A stretch of 64,000 nt of DNA from Aplectana chamaeleonis. Lineage: Eukaryota > Nematoda > Chromadorea > Rhabditida > Cosmocercidae. The translations under genes and the position numbers were made by a program. Position 1 is the stretch's first letter, and every line of letters starts with the position of its first letter. Below, piece after piece: positions 31,992 to 43,896 of this stretch. The stretch covers positions 62,001 to 126,000 of the forward strand of contig JAPDOI010000956.1 of the NCBI GenBank assembly GCA_029168955.1, in the 5' to 3' direction. The notes under the pieces were generated by a model. The model was not told the origin of the DNA. It was given only the letters and a program-made list of their open reading frames with translations, and searched no databases.

Positions 31992-32296
31992 CAGGAATGA
32001 GCGGAACAAAAGTATGAAATTTCGGAAATCGGTTTTCGGGTTCCGGAACAGAATTTTTTTCTCGGGTTTCGGAAATCGGGCGCGAAACGCATGAAAATGC
32101 GCGGAAATGCGGTTTTCGGAACGCGAAACGCGGAAGAATTCAGAAATCAGCTAATGTTTTCTTACCTCCCAGACGACCCGATATTTTCGCATTCCGCGGC
32201 GTTTTCTGCGGTTTTCGGAATGCGGAACCCGGAATGCCGAAAATGCACGAAACTGCGGGTTTCGGAACGCGAGACGCGGAACTCCGCTCATCCCTG
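31992..32296. mobile_element. 305-bp hAT MITE with exact 8-bp duplication
   Basis: Left end CAGGAATGAGCGGAAC, right end reverse-complemented CAGGGATGAGCGGAGTTCCG; flanked by ATTGTCAG on both sides (31984-31991 and 32297-32304). The interior is a degenerate repeat of CGGAAATCGG and CGGAACGCGAAACGCGGAA words, some inverted. Confidence 0.9.
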
Positions 32297-33150
32297 ATTG
32301 TCAGGTAATAGATTACAGCAAACATCACCAAGAAACACCCAAAAAGACCTCGAACCTTATGAAGTGATCACATAGTATAGAAAACGGAACGATTAAAGAG
32401 ATTAGGAAGCCATGAGATGAAGGCAAACAAACCTTAGCGCGGCATGACTGCAAAACCCGAACTCGGCACAAAACCATGAAAAATATTGGAGCTAAGAAGA
32501 AAAAGAATGCAACAGGAGTCACCATCTGCCAAGACCAAAACGATCCACTCCAAATGGCTGTCTGAAGCGACGATAAACCAATTATAAGCACGCAAACATA
32601 TGAAACACCTTGCGAAAAACTGGAATCGCACTTCAGCAAAAAGCGTATTAGTTCATGCTTTTGAATGAGGTATTTGACGTAGAAAGTGAAGCTCTTTTGA
32701 GTACGAAAGCTTCTACGTAATTTCGAGAGTGTATGTGTGCCGCTCCTAACTGATCATGAGTGTCTTTGGATTGGCGCACTTGGGAATAATGTTGGAAATC
32801 AGATGTTCTTAACACAAAACGTTTAGTAGGGCAGCAGCTTCAAGTCGTCAGCAGCCTGACCCGTGGCAACCCCCCCCCACCCCGATATTGGTAGCTCAGT
32901 GCTGCCTCCGTGCCACAAGCAGGTGGCTCACGTCTGAGCTGCAATACTTGAGTGACGCCCTATCAAACGCATGCGGGCCGCCATTGATAGCGACAACTGT
33001 GGCAGCCATTTGACAACGAGATGTGAGCCACCCATGTATCTGAGCACGGTGCTGAGCTCGCAAATGGCATCGTGGTGTGCAAGACAGCAAGCGAAATAGA
33101 GCGCAGAGCCTCGAGAGCCGACGGCCAGCATCTCGGTCACGGATGAGTAA
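32297..33150. other. Spacer, no gene seen
   Basis: Minus-strand frame 32325-32639 has hydrophobic runs but no recognised family. A 9-C run lies near 32871. Confidence 0.35.
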
Positions 33151-33346
33151 TGGCCCCCGTCAGACCTAGTCGATCGACTGAGACGAATAGTGGCAGATGG
33201 TTGCAGAAAATCAACCGAACGAGTCCGTCTGAGTCCGTCTGCTTGCGTCCGCATTCCACCTAGTCGATATATCCACCCGAAGTATGTTTCTCCGCCCCGG
33301 ACTCAGTGGGAGTCAGTCGGTTTTTCGAACAAGTCTGACGGGGGCC
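33151..33346. mobile_element. Small TIR element with GGCCCCCGTCAGAC ends
   Basis: GGCCCCCGTCAGAC at the left and GTCTGACGGGGGCC at the right; inner words GACTGAGACGAATAG and GACTCCCACTGAGTC-like also pair partly. The ends resemble the PIF/Harbinger-type element at 57753-57891 (GGCCTCTTTCAG). The flanking trinucleotides AAT and TAT do not match exactly. Confidence 0.65.
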
Positions 33347-34512
33347 TATGACCGAAATGGTGAGGGCTAGGAAAAATAATACGATTCAGTGACGAACACT
33401 ATTCAGTTCTGATCACCCCTATCGAGGTATAAGGGCAGATTCAAAGAATGCAAAAGTGTACAGTATTTAAGCAGAGACAACAGTTTTGGTACTGTACCGC
33501 TAGTCTTGTTTAAGAAAAGGAAGGTGACCAACCTGGAGAAGTTTGTAAACTCCACTGCCAGAGTCAGAGGCAGAAATCACTATCGATGAGAGTTCACTGT
33601 CCGCTACAATGGTGGAAATCAATCGTCCCATCAGCTGCTTATTTTTTCGCCGAGCTTTGGCATTCCCTTCATTTTACATCATTCTCCCTGTATGTCCGCT
33701 TTCAGGTTAGTTTTCTTTTCATAATCCAGCTTACTCAGACAATAGCAGGCCCCGGGCGCAACCGGCTCCGCCTCTCCCCAACCACTGCAACCGAAATGCA
33801 GAGCAGTTGATATTCGAACATGCGGTGCGCTTCGGTTGTGATTGCAATGTGCAGTGCGTTCAGGTTGCTCTCCGGGCCATATACGTCGACTGACGCGCGC
33901 ATTTCGAAATAGGATGAATCAATTGTAACAAGGATGAGCATCTGGGCTTCCTGCGATTTTCGAGCGGGATTCTAACTGTTTCTCGTGTGGGGCTTGTAAT
34001 TGATTTCCTCTGCTTCATTTGTGCTCAATATTCGACCATCCTAGAATTCACTATATTTTTCATATTTGTGCAATATTGAGACTGTATTCAAATAATGAAA
34101 CGTTAACATGACTTTCCGAACGCTCTTTGTAAATATTCATGGAGGGAATATTTTGGATTTATTCAACAATTGGGAGAAAATGAGAAAAACGAATCGCTCG
34201 GATATTTAAATTTAATCATCCACTCCGAAAAATTACAAAGTTCGAAATCAAAAAAAAAAACAATCGATTCGGAAGGGGCAATTGGATTTAATACGCATTT
34301 TGAGTGTTCTAAAATGCGATATTCAGCTTATCATCTGTTTCCAAGTGAAATTTATTGCCATTCATCGCGTGCATCTGCTCCCGTACGCTGCGTCTCCTTC
34401 TCCCCACAGTTTCTCGCTGACTCTATCTCGCTCCGCAATATTCATATTACCGGTACATGATTTGCACGGTTGCCTTGAAGATGTTTGAAACAAATATGTG
34501 TCATGCTTACAT
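33347..34512. other. 1.2 kb without recognised genes
   Basis: Short frames only. An AT-rich part at 34030-34270 includes a run of A near 34249-34261. Confidence 0.35.
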
Positions 34513-35004
34513 TTAAAGGCAGTGTTCACGGTAATTTTCGTTAACGCATTCTCCACTGAAAACAAAGCGTTGGTCACCGAGTGTTACAAAAATTACGAAG
34601 AAACGGCGAGAAACGCACTAAAATGTCATATTTCAGTGGCATTACTCTCTGGCCTGGACTAGTTGTCCAGTTGTATGAACATGTTCACGGTGGTTGTCAC
34701 CAGTGAAAAATGGGATCAGTCGGAAATGGAAGAATATTCCAGGCAAAACAGTATTAGCTAAAGTCTGAAGGAAAGGACGGAGCAGTGGGGAGTAGAGAAC
34801 CGCAAGGGACGGGTCCACAAATGGTTTCATGGTCACAACGAACAGTTCCTGTGAGAGTAAAGAGGTGGGGTGAGAGTAAAGGATTACGTGACCCTATAGT
34901 GCGTTTTTCTCGGTTCCTTCGTCGTTTGTGTTCTACCCGGGGGCCAAACAATCGATTTAGCTATTAATCTCAGAATCGAAGATTATCGTGAACACTGCCT
35001 TTAA
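34513..35004. mobile_element. TTAA MITE, GGCAGTGTTCACG family
   Basis: TTAAAGGCAGTGTTCACGGT and, reverse-complemented, TTAAAGGCAGTGTTCACGAT. Immediately outside lies a 24-base near-identical direct repeat (GTTTGAAACAAATATGTGTC and GTTTGGAATAAATATGTGTC), far longer than TTAA, so the MITE sits between two copies of a pre-existing or co-created repeat. Confidence 0.85.
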
Positions 35005-36035
35005 TGTTTGGAATAAATATGTGTCATGCATGCTTTTCATTGTTATCTTTGAATCGTTCAACGAGATCATTAGAAGGACTGAGAAAAGGCGGATGTCATG
35101 AATTCCTAATAATTTCAGGAATTCCTGGAGATTACCTAATAATTTCAGGGGAATATACCTAATAGTTGGAGAAAATCAGGTGAAATCAGAAGATAAATGG
35201 GTGAAGTTGTGAGGCAAATTGTGACGGAATCAAAATTCTAAGCAGGGGAAAGTGTATCAAGCTTAAAGGTAATTCATAATCAGCACTAGCTTAGAAAAGG
35301 GACAATTAAGGGTCACATAAATCCAAGATATTCTGAAGAGTGGGGTAATGCGGTGAATGTGTGGAAATCGTTAGATTCTTTCTCGAAAAATGGATTAGCT
35401 AAAATGGGTGCAATAATCGATCAGCGAAGCGTCTGAACCACTTCGAGGTATCGATTTTTTCAACTGTGTTGCTTAAATCGGTTTATAGTAAGCGCCCGGG
35501 GCGCAACCATCTACGCTGTATGATACACTGTGACGTCATCAGCCGACAGTTGCGCTCAGGGCGCTGCGTGAATCAATCTCGTCGGTAGCACCCGGAGCGC
35601 AACGTATGAGGCCTGGATCGCAACATATGTGGCCCGTAAATTGCCAAATTTATCACCCTGAGCGCAACATGGACGCGACTCCGGGTGCACTCGGGGTGGG
35701 CTCAGGGCCTGCTATTGCCTGAGTTATATGTAGGAGCTTTGTTGTGATTCGAAATAGTTCATCATTTGCACCTGTTACCAAGTGCTCAATGTTTTAGCAA
35801 AGTGAGAGTCATGAGAGTAGGATATTTGAGTCGAGCGTGCTGTGGTTCCCCTGTATACAAGCTTTCACCGTATAACATGGACGCTGAAGGGTGCTACATT
35901 GTATGGGCACACATACAAATGGCTGCAGGTGTGGTAGCGTCGGAAGTCGACAGTCTGGAAATTACGAGTCACGGAAGTAATGTATTTGAGTCGAGCGGGG
36001 TCAATTTACCCGATGTATTCACTTTCACCGTCTAG
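35005..36035. other. No gene; dispersed ATTTGAGTC repeats at 35815-36030
   Basis: Two tandem copies of the family seen at 11430, 13165 and 37060: ATATTTGAGTCGAGCG, then a stretch ending CTTTCACCGT. 35490-35700 holds GAGCGCAAC words in direct and inverted order (GCGCCCGGGGCGCAACC). Confidence 0.5.
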
Positions 36036-36511
36036 AGCCACGTTTTGACTGCATCGCTGCTGTTTTTCATCGCAGCGATTTGGTACCTGCTGCTGTAGCG
36101 ATCTGGCAGCGGCAGCGCATTTGTTCATAGTGTATAGCCTCACGTATGATCGAAGAAACTCAATCGATCAGTGAAATTAATGGCTGGTAGTCATAAACAA
36201 CACGTTTCAACTCGTAAATACCGGTCTTGTCATGTGAAAGAGTCAACATTCACTAGACGAAACGTGTCATTCGCTGGCAGTCGCTACATCGCTGCCAGAA
36301 TGGCAGTGATGAAGCGATGATCAGCGACATTCGAGAATCGCTCCTCCAGCAGCGAAGCAGTAAAACATAGGATTTCGTCGCCGCGACCCAGCGATGAAAG
36401 ACGTCTGCCACAAAGCAATCACAATTGGAGCGCCTTTCCTTTACCCGGGATGAGAAGAGAACAGTGGTCCCTCGCATGGCCGCAGCGACCACCTGCAGTC
36501 AAAACATGGCT
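36036..36511. mobile_element. TIR element with AGCCATGTTTTGACTGCA ends
   Basis: AGCCACGTTTTGACTGCA at the left; AGCCATGTTTTGACTGCAGG reverse-complemented at the right. The interior is rich in CGCTGC and AGCGAT words. The right end shares its last base with the TTAA of the next MITE. Confidence 0.7.
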
Positions 36512-36995
36512 TAAAGGCAGCATATACGCTCCTAAACGTTGTTGAGACAGCAACGTAAACCGAACCGTAAGGCTTGCATCATAACGCTCACGCATTTGAA
36601 AGCGTCAAAAACGAGCCGCAACTACTACAAAAGAGTGATATCCGAGTGCTACCCCTGTAATTGCCCGCCCCCGCCGTATTTGGCCTCCCCCAACAGGGAA
36701 CACATTGAATCACCGACCTCGATAATGCAAATGGTCAGCAAGAGAAATAGCACAGCCAATTGAGAGGCAACGCAAGATATCGCCTAATTTGATTGAGAGA
36801 TCATATTTTCGCGTACTGGCCAATTCCTCCACTCTCATGTGTCAGCTGCAATAACACTGGATCGTTTCAGGCCCAGTAAATGGATTTCAAATCATTTTTT
36901 GTGACTTTTCTCAGCGCAGATGTTGTTTAGAGCTCCGGACCTTCCCCAACCTGTGAGAAACACGGGAGCAAATTTATCGTGTATGCTGCCTTTGA
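36511..36995. mobile_element. TTAA MITE, GGCAGCATATACG family
   Basis: TTAAAGGCAGCATATACGCT at the left; CTCAAAGGCAGCATACACGA reverse-complemented at the right. The right TTAA has decayed to TTGA. Same terminal word as 20349-20367. Confidence 0.75.
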
Positions 36996-38937
36996 GACGA
37001 AGGCTGAACACCGCTGCAGTACCTGGGGTGGCCCGCCGGAAGCCAACAATTTGAAAAGTAGGAGTCACGAGAGAAGAATATTTGAGTCGAACGGAGTCAA
37101 TTTACCCTCTAGCTTCACTTTCACGTCTACTATGAAAGCTGAACACCGCTGCAGTACCCGGAATCACACCTTTCTCATCCGTGGTCCCGCCGAAAGTCAA
37201 CATTGTGAAAATTAGGTGGCAAGAGAGTAGGATATTTGAGTCCAGCGTAGTCGATCTACTTTGTATGCAAGCCCGCTTCATATGCAGATAGCGGAAGAAA
37301 ATGGTAAAAAACGTCGAAGTTTATGAACCTAAACTAAGGTTTCAAAACTGCAATAACTTGAAGGCAGTGGTCGCGATCAACTATGTTATGCTTATGTTTG
37401 CGTATCCTTACATTAGTCTAGTTAGAAAACATTAACTCCATCTTCTCTTCAATCGGCTGTATTGCTTCTCGCCGCGCCGCTTCGGAAGTATAAACGACCC
37501 CTATAGGCGTATCACGAAGGGAAAAGCTGCGGCTGGTGTACATACTATAGCGACAGCTGCCGCCTATCCGCGAATATATTCGGCTAGTTTTTTTTTGCGT
37601 GGAATGGGTCGACCAACCCCCCCCAACTCTTCTTATCTCCATCAAAATCTGTAATCGTGTTGCTACTACGCGAACGGTTCCACGAGACTGAGAACACGGT
37701 AGGTGACATAGGTATGTATTACCGACGAATTCAATTTAATCGAATGCTTTTTATTATATTTCGTAAAGATAAATGCTGAAAACGTAATAGATCGTCGAGA
37801 ACTCAAAAGCTGCTGCGAAACAGTTTCAAAGTAATAAGAGGTACTTAACGGTTTGTCTTGAGATATCGTTCCTTAAAATAAGTTTAGACAACTCACTTGA
37901 TTCCCTACATGCTCGATGTAATTGTGCAACCGGAAGCAATTTGTCGGGGAACAGAAATCAAGAGAGTAGTTTCCCGAAGGATGATCGATTGGACATGTTG
38001 AACACGCGAGAGCAAACACAGAATATACCCTCCGGTAGAATAGCGACTGTCTGAAGCGTTGCTGGCATGAGCGCTTGGTATCCTCGTTCTCTAGACGACG
38101 GGTAGCTGCGTCGAATCCGTGTCATGCGTGTGGGTGGCGCCGTCATGAAAAAAAAACGACGGATATAGCACATCGTTTCATTCTCCCCATGGCAAGCACT
38201 CCTTCCTCACACTTCTTTTCCCTTTCTTTCCTTTCCGTCCTCTTCCCTCATATTCTTAGTTGCCTGATAACTTTCTATTAGTTGCTCGTGTTTGAGTTTT
38301 GCGTATTTAGCAGCTTATTCATGTTTATATCCAACGCTGGATGGTTTTGTTTCAGGAAAGCACAGAAGCAGCGGAAATTTCGCGAGTTTTTTTATACAAA
38401 TATAAGATATAATATGAGGAAAAGGATGGAATGGGAAGAAAGGAAAAAGAGAGGTGAGGAAGAAGTGCTGGCCAAGGGAAAATGAAACGCTGCAGCATAC
38501 CGACCTTTTTTCCATGACGCCTCCACCGCACACACACGACACGCGCAACCCCGAATTCGAAGCGGCTACCAGCCGTCTAGAGAACGACGATACTTCAGCT
38601 AGGATAAGTGTCATGACAGCTATGGTAGTAAGATTGAAGACATACCCCTTATCAGGACGTACGACGAGATTGCTGAAAAATATGACTGTATTGTGGTCCG
38701 ACAGAGTTCTTGTTTCGATTTCATCATTCCATTCTATAGTGAGATTAATAGGAAGAATCGGCCAACCAGATACGACGATAAGATGTGAGTCGCCGCGATC
38801 CTCCAGGCGACCTCGTATTGGAACTCGAACACGAAGCTGAAGCAAGCAAGTCACATACTTACAGTCGGCAGGGATCGTATTGATACTTTGCGTTCCTTTT
38901 CGAAGGTTGGCGCAAGCTCTGTGACATATGCTATAAG
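36996..38937. other. Dispersed repeats and related 38-kb pair, no gene
   Basis: 37060-37260 carries three ATATTTGAGTC/ACCGCTGCAGTAC units. 37363-37400 is a 40-base relic of the GGCAGTGGTCGCGAT MITE. 38040-38290 (plus) and 38320-38640 (minus) share CTTTCCTTTTCC-like, CATGAAAAAAAAACGAC and ACGACG words in opposite orientation, forming a loose inverted pair. The long minus frame 38315-38998 crosses this pair and shows no domain. Confidence 0.5.
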
Positions 38938-39724
38938 AAGGGCTGTGCGGAAATTTTTTCAAGGTTCTCGAACACGGAAACGGAACAAAAATGGCCAAAT
39001 AATTCCGGAAACAGAGGATATCAAAGAAGTATGGGTTGTCTCATTCTCACGTTCTGTCGCTGCTCATTGGTTACAGTTCCCATTCGATTATCTATGGTTT
39101 CAACCAATAAATCAATAATTATTCAAATTACATAAAATCACTATGAGGGATTCCACGATTTCGAATCTTCACCCCAGAAAAGAAAAACCGAGAAGGCAGT
39201 TCAGAAAATTACTTAGTACATGTAGCGGCCCCTCCGAAACAGTGTACAACCTATCCTCCAGAAAGCAGTCCAGCCTGTACCAGGTGCAAATTAAGCGCGC
39301 GGCCGCGTTGCGTGTTCAAGACCGATAGAAGTGAACATCCAGGTTCTCACCGACGACTTTACAGATTTTCAGTTGAACCTCTACTTTGAAGCCTGTCGGA
39401 GCCAATACCGCACGATTAAATTCAAAAAGAAAAAAAAACTACTCGGTGACAACTCACTCTTGATCTGCCTCTAATTTTAGAAACCCGAACTTTGCTAAGG
39501 ATCTCAGCCAGGCTTAGATATTCGACTGAACACAGGAGGTCGAAAGTGTTTCTCAGCCCCTCATGATGCTCCAAGCACTCTAGTCTACGCCCACTACCAT
39601 TACCCGTGTAGCACTATTTTCTTCCGTTTCCGAGCCCAAACAGTTCGAAACGGCAGCGAAACGAAACAGCCCAAAAGACACCGGAAATACGGAATTGGAA
39701 ACGCAACATTTCAGCACATCCCTG
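38938..39724. mobile_element. hAT-like MITE with decayed 8-bp duplication
   Basis: Left AAGGGCTGTGCGGAAATTTT, right reverse-complemented CAGGGATGTGCTGAAATGTT. Flanking octamers GCTATAAG and GTTATAAC agree at six of eight positions. The subterminal regions share ACGGAAACGGAAC and CGAAACGGCAGCGAAACG-like words. No transposase. Confidence 0.65.
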
Positions 39725-40391
39725 GTTATAACATACATACACCGAATTTGAGCCAAGATTCAACAGGGAACGCAAAGTCTTGGAGCGTTCAGCGTCGACT
39801 GTATATCATATGTTTATCAATGCTGGGTGAAACTCGAAAATTTCAAAAGTAACAAAAATCAGTGGAAGAGCAAATTTTCTTAAAATAGTATGGAACTATG
39901 CCGGAGTCCTCTACCTTCTTCAACTACCAGAAATCCCTTACGCATGCGTCGTTGTTTTCTAATACTCTATTAGATTTCCGAGCCGCCTCTAAAAAGCATT
40001 ATTCTGTGGCTTCCTCATGGCTAACTAACAGAACATCTTATCGCAATCCGAAAGTAGTGCCTTATACCATCCGTGTACCCCATCTATAGTTCACTTATTT
40101 GGAAGAACTGAGATCTCAAACTTCACGTGTATGATATTGGGTGGATATTCAGTATGCTCCGCTTTTTCAAGTGTCGATAGAAGTTCACTAACTCACAGGT
40201 CTGTGGAACAGCAAAATTACGTTCGAGTAGTCACAGAATCACTAGTAGTTTTTCCACAATCATGTTCAGGGAATGTATTCTCCTTGAGCTTTTATACAGG
40301 CTTGAAGGCACAGTTCAAGCTCGCGGGTGAAATCCAATATCACGGTCCATCCGATGTGTGTAGCAACCCTAACAAACGCGGAATCCTAACT
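39725..40391. other. Spacer, no gene seen
   Basis: A single MITE-type end, GAAGGCACAGTTCAAGCTC (40304-40322), has no visible partner. Otherwise unrecognised. Confidence 0.4.
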
Positions 40392-40884
40392 CTTTGAATG
40401 CAGTGTTAACGATGGAAATCGTTTTTCTGTTTTTCAGTCTACCTTAAAAACGGTCCCATGCTGATTTCAATGATGTATCTGGAATCATACAAGACTTTTT
40501 AGGAACGGAGTTATGGTCCCTCAAAAATTGAGCATGAGAAGCTTAGTGGACGAGTTGTCCGAGGCTTGTAACTTCCGTCTTTTGCACGCGGTGTATGCGA
40601 GCTGACCTAATAGAGTGAGAATTTGAGAATGAAGGGAGGAACAGGGCCTTTGATTGGAAACTATCGCTCATCTCACGATCTCGAGTGTTCATTTGTTCAC
40701 ATCAAAGGTGCGTATATGGGGCACGGGGCGGATCTGGGACTCCGAAACGCTGGTTCGGAGCAGCTATTTTGCCACTCCTGGCTCGTTTTCTACCGTTCCT
40801 TCAACACTGGGGGCCTAAGAACCTTCTTGTTTATCATTTCACTGAGGGAAGTCTCCGAGTATGATTATCATGAACGCCTTTGAA
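40392..40884. mobile_element. TTAA MITE related to 9121-9616
   Basis: Decayed ends TTGAATGCAGTGTTAACGAT and, reverse-complemented, TTCAAAGGCGTTCATGATAA. The interior follows 9121-9616 closely (TATGGTCCCTCAAAAATTGAGC, GCGAGCTGACCT, TTGGAAACTATCGCTC). Confidence 0.75.
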
Positions 40885-40924
40885 ATAGTCTAGAAAAATC
40901 GAGCACCCTTTCCCTACCCCCTCA

Positions 40925-41010
40925 GATCAGCACCCAATCCCTCCGCCCCCGATCAGCATCCAATCCCTCCGCCCCCAGATCAGCACCCATTCCCTCCACC
41001 CACCTTGGGA
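40925..41010. repeat. 27-bp tandem repeat, 3 copies
   Basis: GATCAGCACCCAATCCCTCC or a variant occurs three times with CCGCCCC spacers. 41020-41060 (GGGACGAGACGCCATATGGA) recurs inverted near 43650, so this is part of a family also present at 43620-43760. Confidence 0.8.
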
Positions 41011-41194
41011 TTCCGGTCTTAATAGGGACGAGACGCCATATGGATCTTGATCAAAACCTTCATTCTTCCATTTTCTATCAGTCTATCATTAAAGTTTGGT
41101 CTGCCCCAGTGCGATTACGGCTAACCTTGATACCTTGATGATTCATCTTCACTGCGCGTCGCCGCCGTGTGGACCACATCTGAACGGGCCCTCG

Positions 41195-41349
41195 TAAACA
41201 GGCAACAGCGACCGTTTATCCACACCGTTCATCACGCTGAATGCTGAAGAAGTTGGCACGTTGAAACACGAAGAAACTTGTAGAACATCTCCACTGGCAA
41301 AACAGTGTGGTGGGACACGTATGGATAAACGGTCGCTGCCGCCTGTTTA
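41195..41349. repeat. 155-bp foldback with 28-base arms
   Basis: TAAACAGGCAACAGCGACCG is mirrored by CGGTCGCTGCCGCCTGTTTA at the right. It lies just past the 3' end of the truncated RTE-type element and may belong to a separate MITE. Confidence 0.75.
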
Positions 41350-41357
41350 GGTTTTCT

Positions 41358-42655
41358 TCATCTGAACCAGCTCGCCCGATCCCGAGCGAGGGACATCAAG
41401 TGATGGTGATTTTCTGGAAGCCCTTGCTCGGTGCAGAACGTCTTGACTCTGCCTGAAAATACAGAGTTCCATCTTGTGGGAGGACGGCCTAGAGGCCGGC
41501 GGCAATCACGGGGTAACCAGACTGTTGTACGGAGGCTCCATCGTTCATCCATGCGGCGCAGCACGTGTCCTGCTCATGAACAGCAGAGGGTCCATTAACT
41601 GCGACTGCTTCCGAAGATCAGCACTGCGTAGGCCAGCAGCTTGCTGGGCACGACGACTAGTTTTTAGTAGTCTGCGTTCCAAGCTCCTGTGAGCTGTGCT
41701 TGTGAAATATGTGGTCGCCTTCGTTTCCGCCCATGTCTCGGTTCCATAGCACAACGCAGGTAGCAACGTGGTGTTGAACAAACGTGCTCGTCCCGCAATT
41801 TGTCTGTCACTTCCACTATCGATCCCAGTGCAGACCAGGCGGCTCGCCGTCTCCGTTCAATCTTCGTAGACAAGTCGTTTTGCATGTTCACCTCTCTTCC
41901 GAGGTAGACGTAACTGTTCGTAGTGGGTAGAGGAACGTTACAGAGACGAATGGGGCTGTCGTAGCACCACTGGTTAGGCATCACTTGGGTTTTCCTCAGA
42001 TTCATTGTAAGGCCGATCACTTTGTTTGCAGCGTCCACTTCGTTAAGCATTCCTTCGAGTTCTGCGGAAGACGAACCCAGCTGCACAATGTCGTTAGCGA
42101 AGCGCAGATTGGATAGTCTGCACCCATCTATGAGAATACCCTTGCTATACCAGTCGATGTGGCTCATTACGTCTTGTAGGGAGGTCGTGAACAGTTTGGG
42201 CGAGGCGTTATCTCCCTGTCTGACACCTTCCCAATCAACACCTTCAGTTTCCGCTCGAATTGTTGAATAATGGTGTTGCTTTCGTTGTTACACTCTTCCA
42301 GAATTCCGATGTACTAGGCTACAACACCCGCGTGAATAAGAGCGTTAAGAAGAGCCGGGACTTCAACCGAATCGACTGCCCCTGTATAGTCTACGAAGAC
42401 GAGCGCTAGAGGTAGATGGTACTCCCTTGTCCGCTCAATGACTTGCGATCGCGCCTGGATGTGATCAAAACAGCAGTAATCCTCCCAGAAGCCTGCCTGT
42501 TCTCTGGGCTGGAAGTCATTCAGAGTTTTATCCATCCTGTTGAGCAGAATCTTCGTGAAGACCTTGTATGGCACTGAGAGCAGAGCGATTGGGTTGTATT
42601 TGTTAATGTCGTCACGGTCACCTTCTTCGAATAGGAGTATCGTTCTTGATGACTG
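41358..42655 (-). pseudogene. RTE-type reverse transcriptase, truncated and inactivated
   Basis: On the minus strand: EEGDRDDINKYNPIALLSVPYKVFTKILLNRM, LNDFQPREQAGFWEDY, QVIERTREYHLPLALVFVDY (motif A), then after stops DWYSKGILIDGCRLSNLRFANDIVQL, where the usual catalytic FADD is FAND, and LTMNLRKTQVMPN. The C-terminal RRRAAWSALGS segment and a final RPLGRPPTRW block are RTE-like. Motif B is broken by a frameshift and stops near 42170-42310. The endonuclease is absent; the element is 5'-truncated near 42655, where MITE-like sequence begins. Length about 1.3 kb against about 3 kb for complete RTE elements. Confidence 0.85.
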
Positions 42656-43344
42656 CTAACGGCGAGGAAAAACAGGCCCGATACAACTCTTCCAGGTAAT
42701 TCTCACTGTCCAATTTTCCAATCTTCGAGGGGCCATAATCCTTTTGCCTTCTGAGCGGCTGTAAAGACACCATTGTGATCAGCTCGAACTTCTCTCCAAG
42801 ATGGTCAAAAAAACTGGAAAACGATTCCGAGCTGGGAACAACATTTGAAAAACGATTCTGAGCTGGGAACAACGTTTGACAACCGCTTGGTTTAAATAGC
42901 CGAGCTAATGGTGAAGTGATTCTGATAGAAGAGCTAATAGGCTTGAGGCCAGTATCTGAACAATTACGTCGTCGGTAGCTTTAAAAACTAGCAAAAGTGA
43001 CCGTATTGGAACAAAACATCTAAGCGAGTTCGGATTAGGGGGGTGAAGACTTTAAAGCAAATTGGCGGACACTGAGTTTTTTTTTTTCGATTTGTTATCG
43101 CTCACATATAGCAGTTTTGATTCTTTGTTGAGGCTTCTAATGGCGTGAGCGTTCTAGTTAGTAAGAACCTTAGTAACGTCTTTATCTCAACAACTTTTTC
43201 GAGCCTTTATACTGCCTTTCACCGACACGTCTCTAACACTGCCACGCTTTGACCTGCGATCACCAGCAGTGGCTTTTGATTCCAAGAGGCAAGGAATTCG
43301 AGGAATGGCTGTCGAGAACATTTGAAATCTTCTTCATGCTTAGA
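42656..43344. other. MITE-like fragment and spacer
   Basis: 42700-42900 has words similar to the inner part of the TTAA MITEs (CGAGGGGCCATAAT, TTCCGAGCTGGGAACAA twice about 30 bases apart). A 12-T run lies near 43078-43088. No gene seen. Confidence 0.4.
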
Positions 43345-43709
43345 GGCATCGTACGCGCAGAAAACCGTTAAAGGCAGAGTCTAAGCTCAGAATTGTTCGC
43401 TCATTTCTCTGCTCAATTCGGAGAGAATTTCACGGCATCAGCGTGATCACAGCATTGCCTTCAAATTCGCTCAGAACCCGCTACGAACGGAGTTGCCCCC
43501 TCAAACGTTCTGAATTGGGATAGTGAGAAATTCGTGGTCCAGTTGTCTCGGGCCTGTTTTGTCCCGTCTTTCGCAGCCATCAAACCGGAGCAGACCACGC
43601 AGTGAAGCTAGACCGATATCAAACTGAAGAAGGTAGATTTTGATCAAAATCCATTTTGCGTCTCGTCTTTATAGACACCGCAAATCTGATGTGAACGGGT
43701 GCTGATTGA

Positions 43710-43724
43710 GGGGGGGGGGGGGGG
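43710..43724 (+). repeat. Poly-G tract, 15 bases
   Basis: Uninterrupted run of 15 G inside sequence that otherwise parallels 40890-41050 inverted. Confidence 0.95.
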
Positions 43725-43896
43725 CGAGGGAATGGGTGCTCGATTATTCTCGCTTATTTAAAAGAGTTGAGACTCCGCGTTCAGCAGGGTTGCTACACAC
43801 AGCTTCTTCTTCTTCAGCGTTCGTCCCGCTCCAATGCCGGGTCCGTTTTTCTTATGCGCTGGCGCCGTTTTTCCCTGTCGTGCACGCCGGTAATTT

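Noticed and set aside
38315..38998. 227-codon minus-strand protein
   Set aside because: It spans inverted repeat DNA also seen at 38040-38290 and shows no domain; likely chance.
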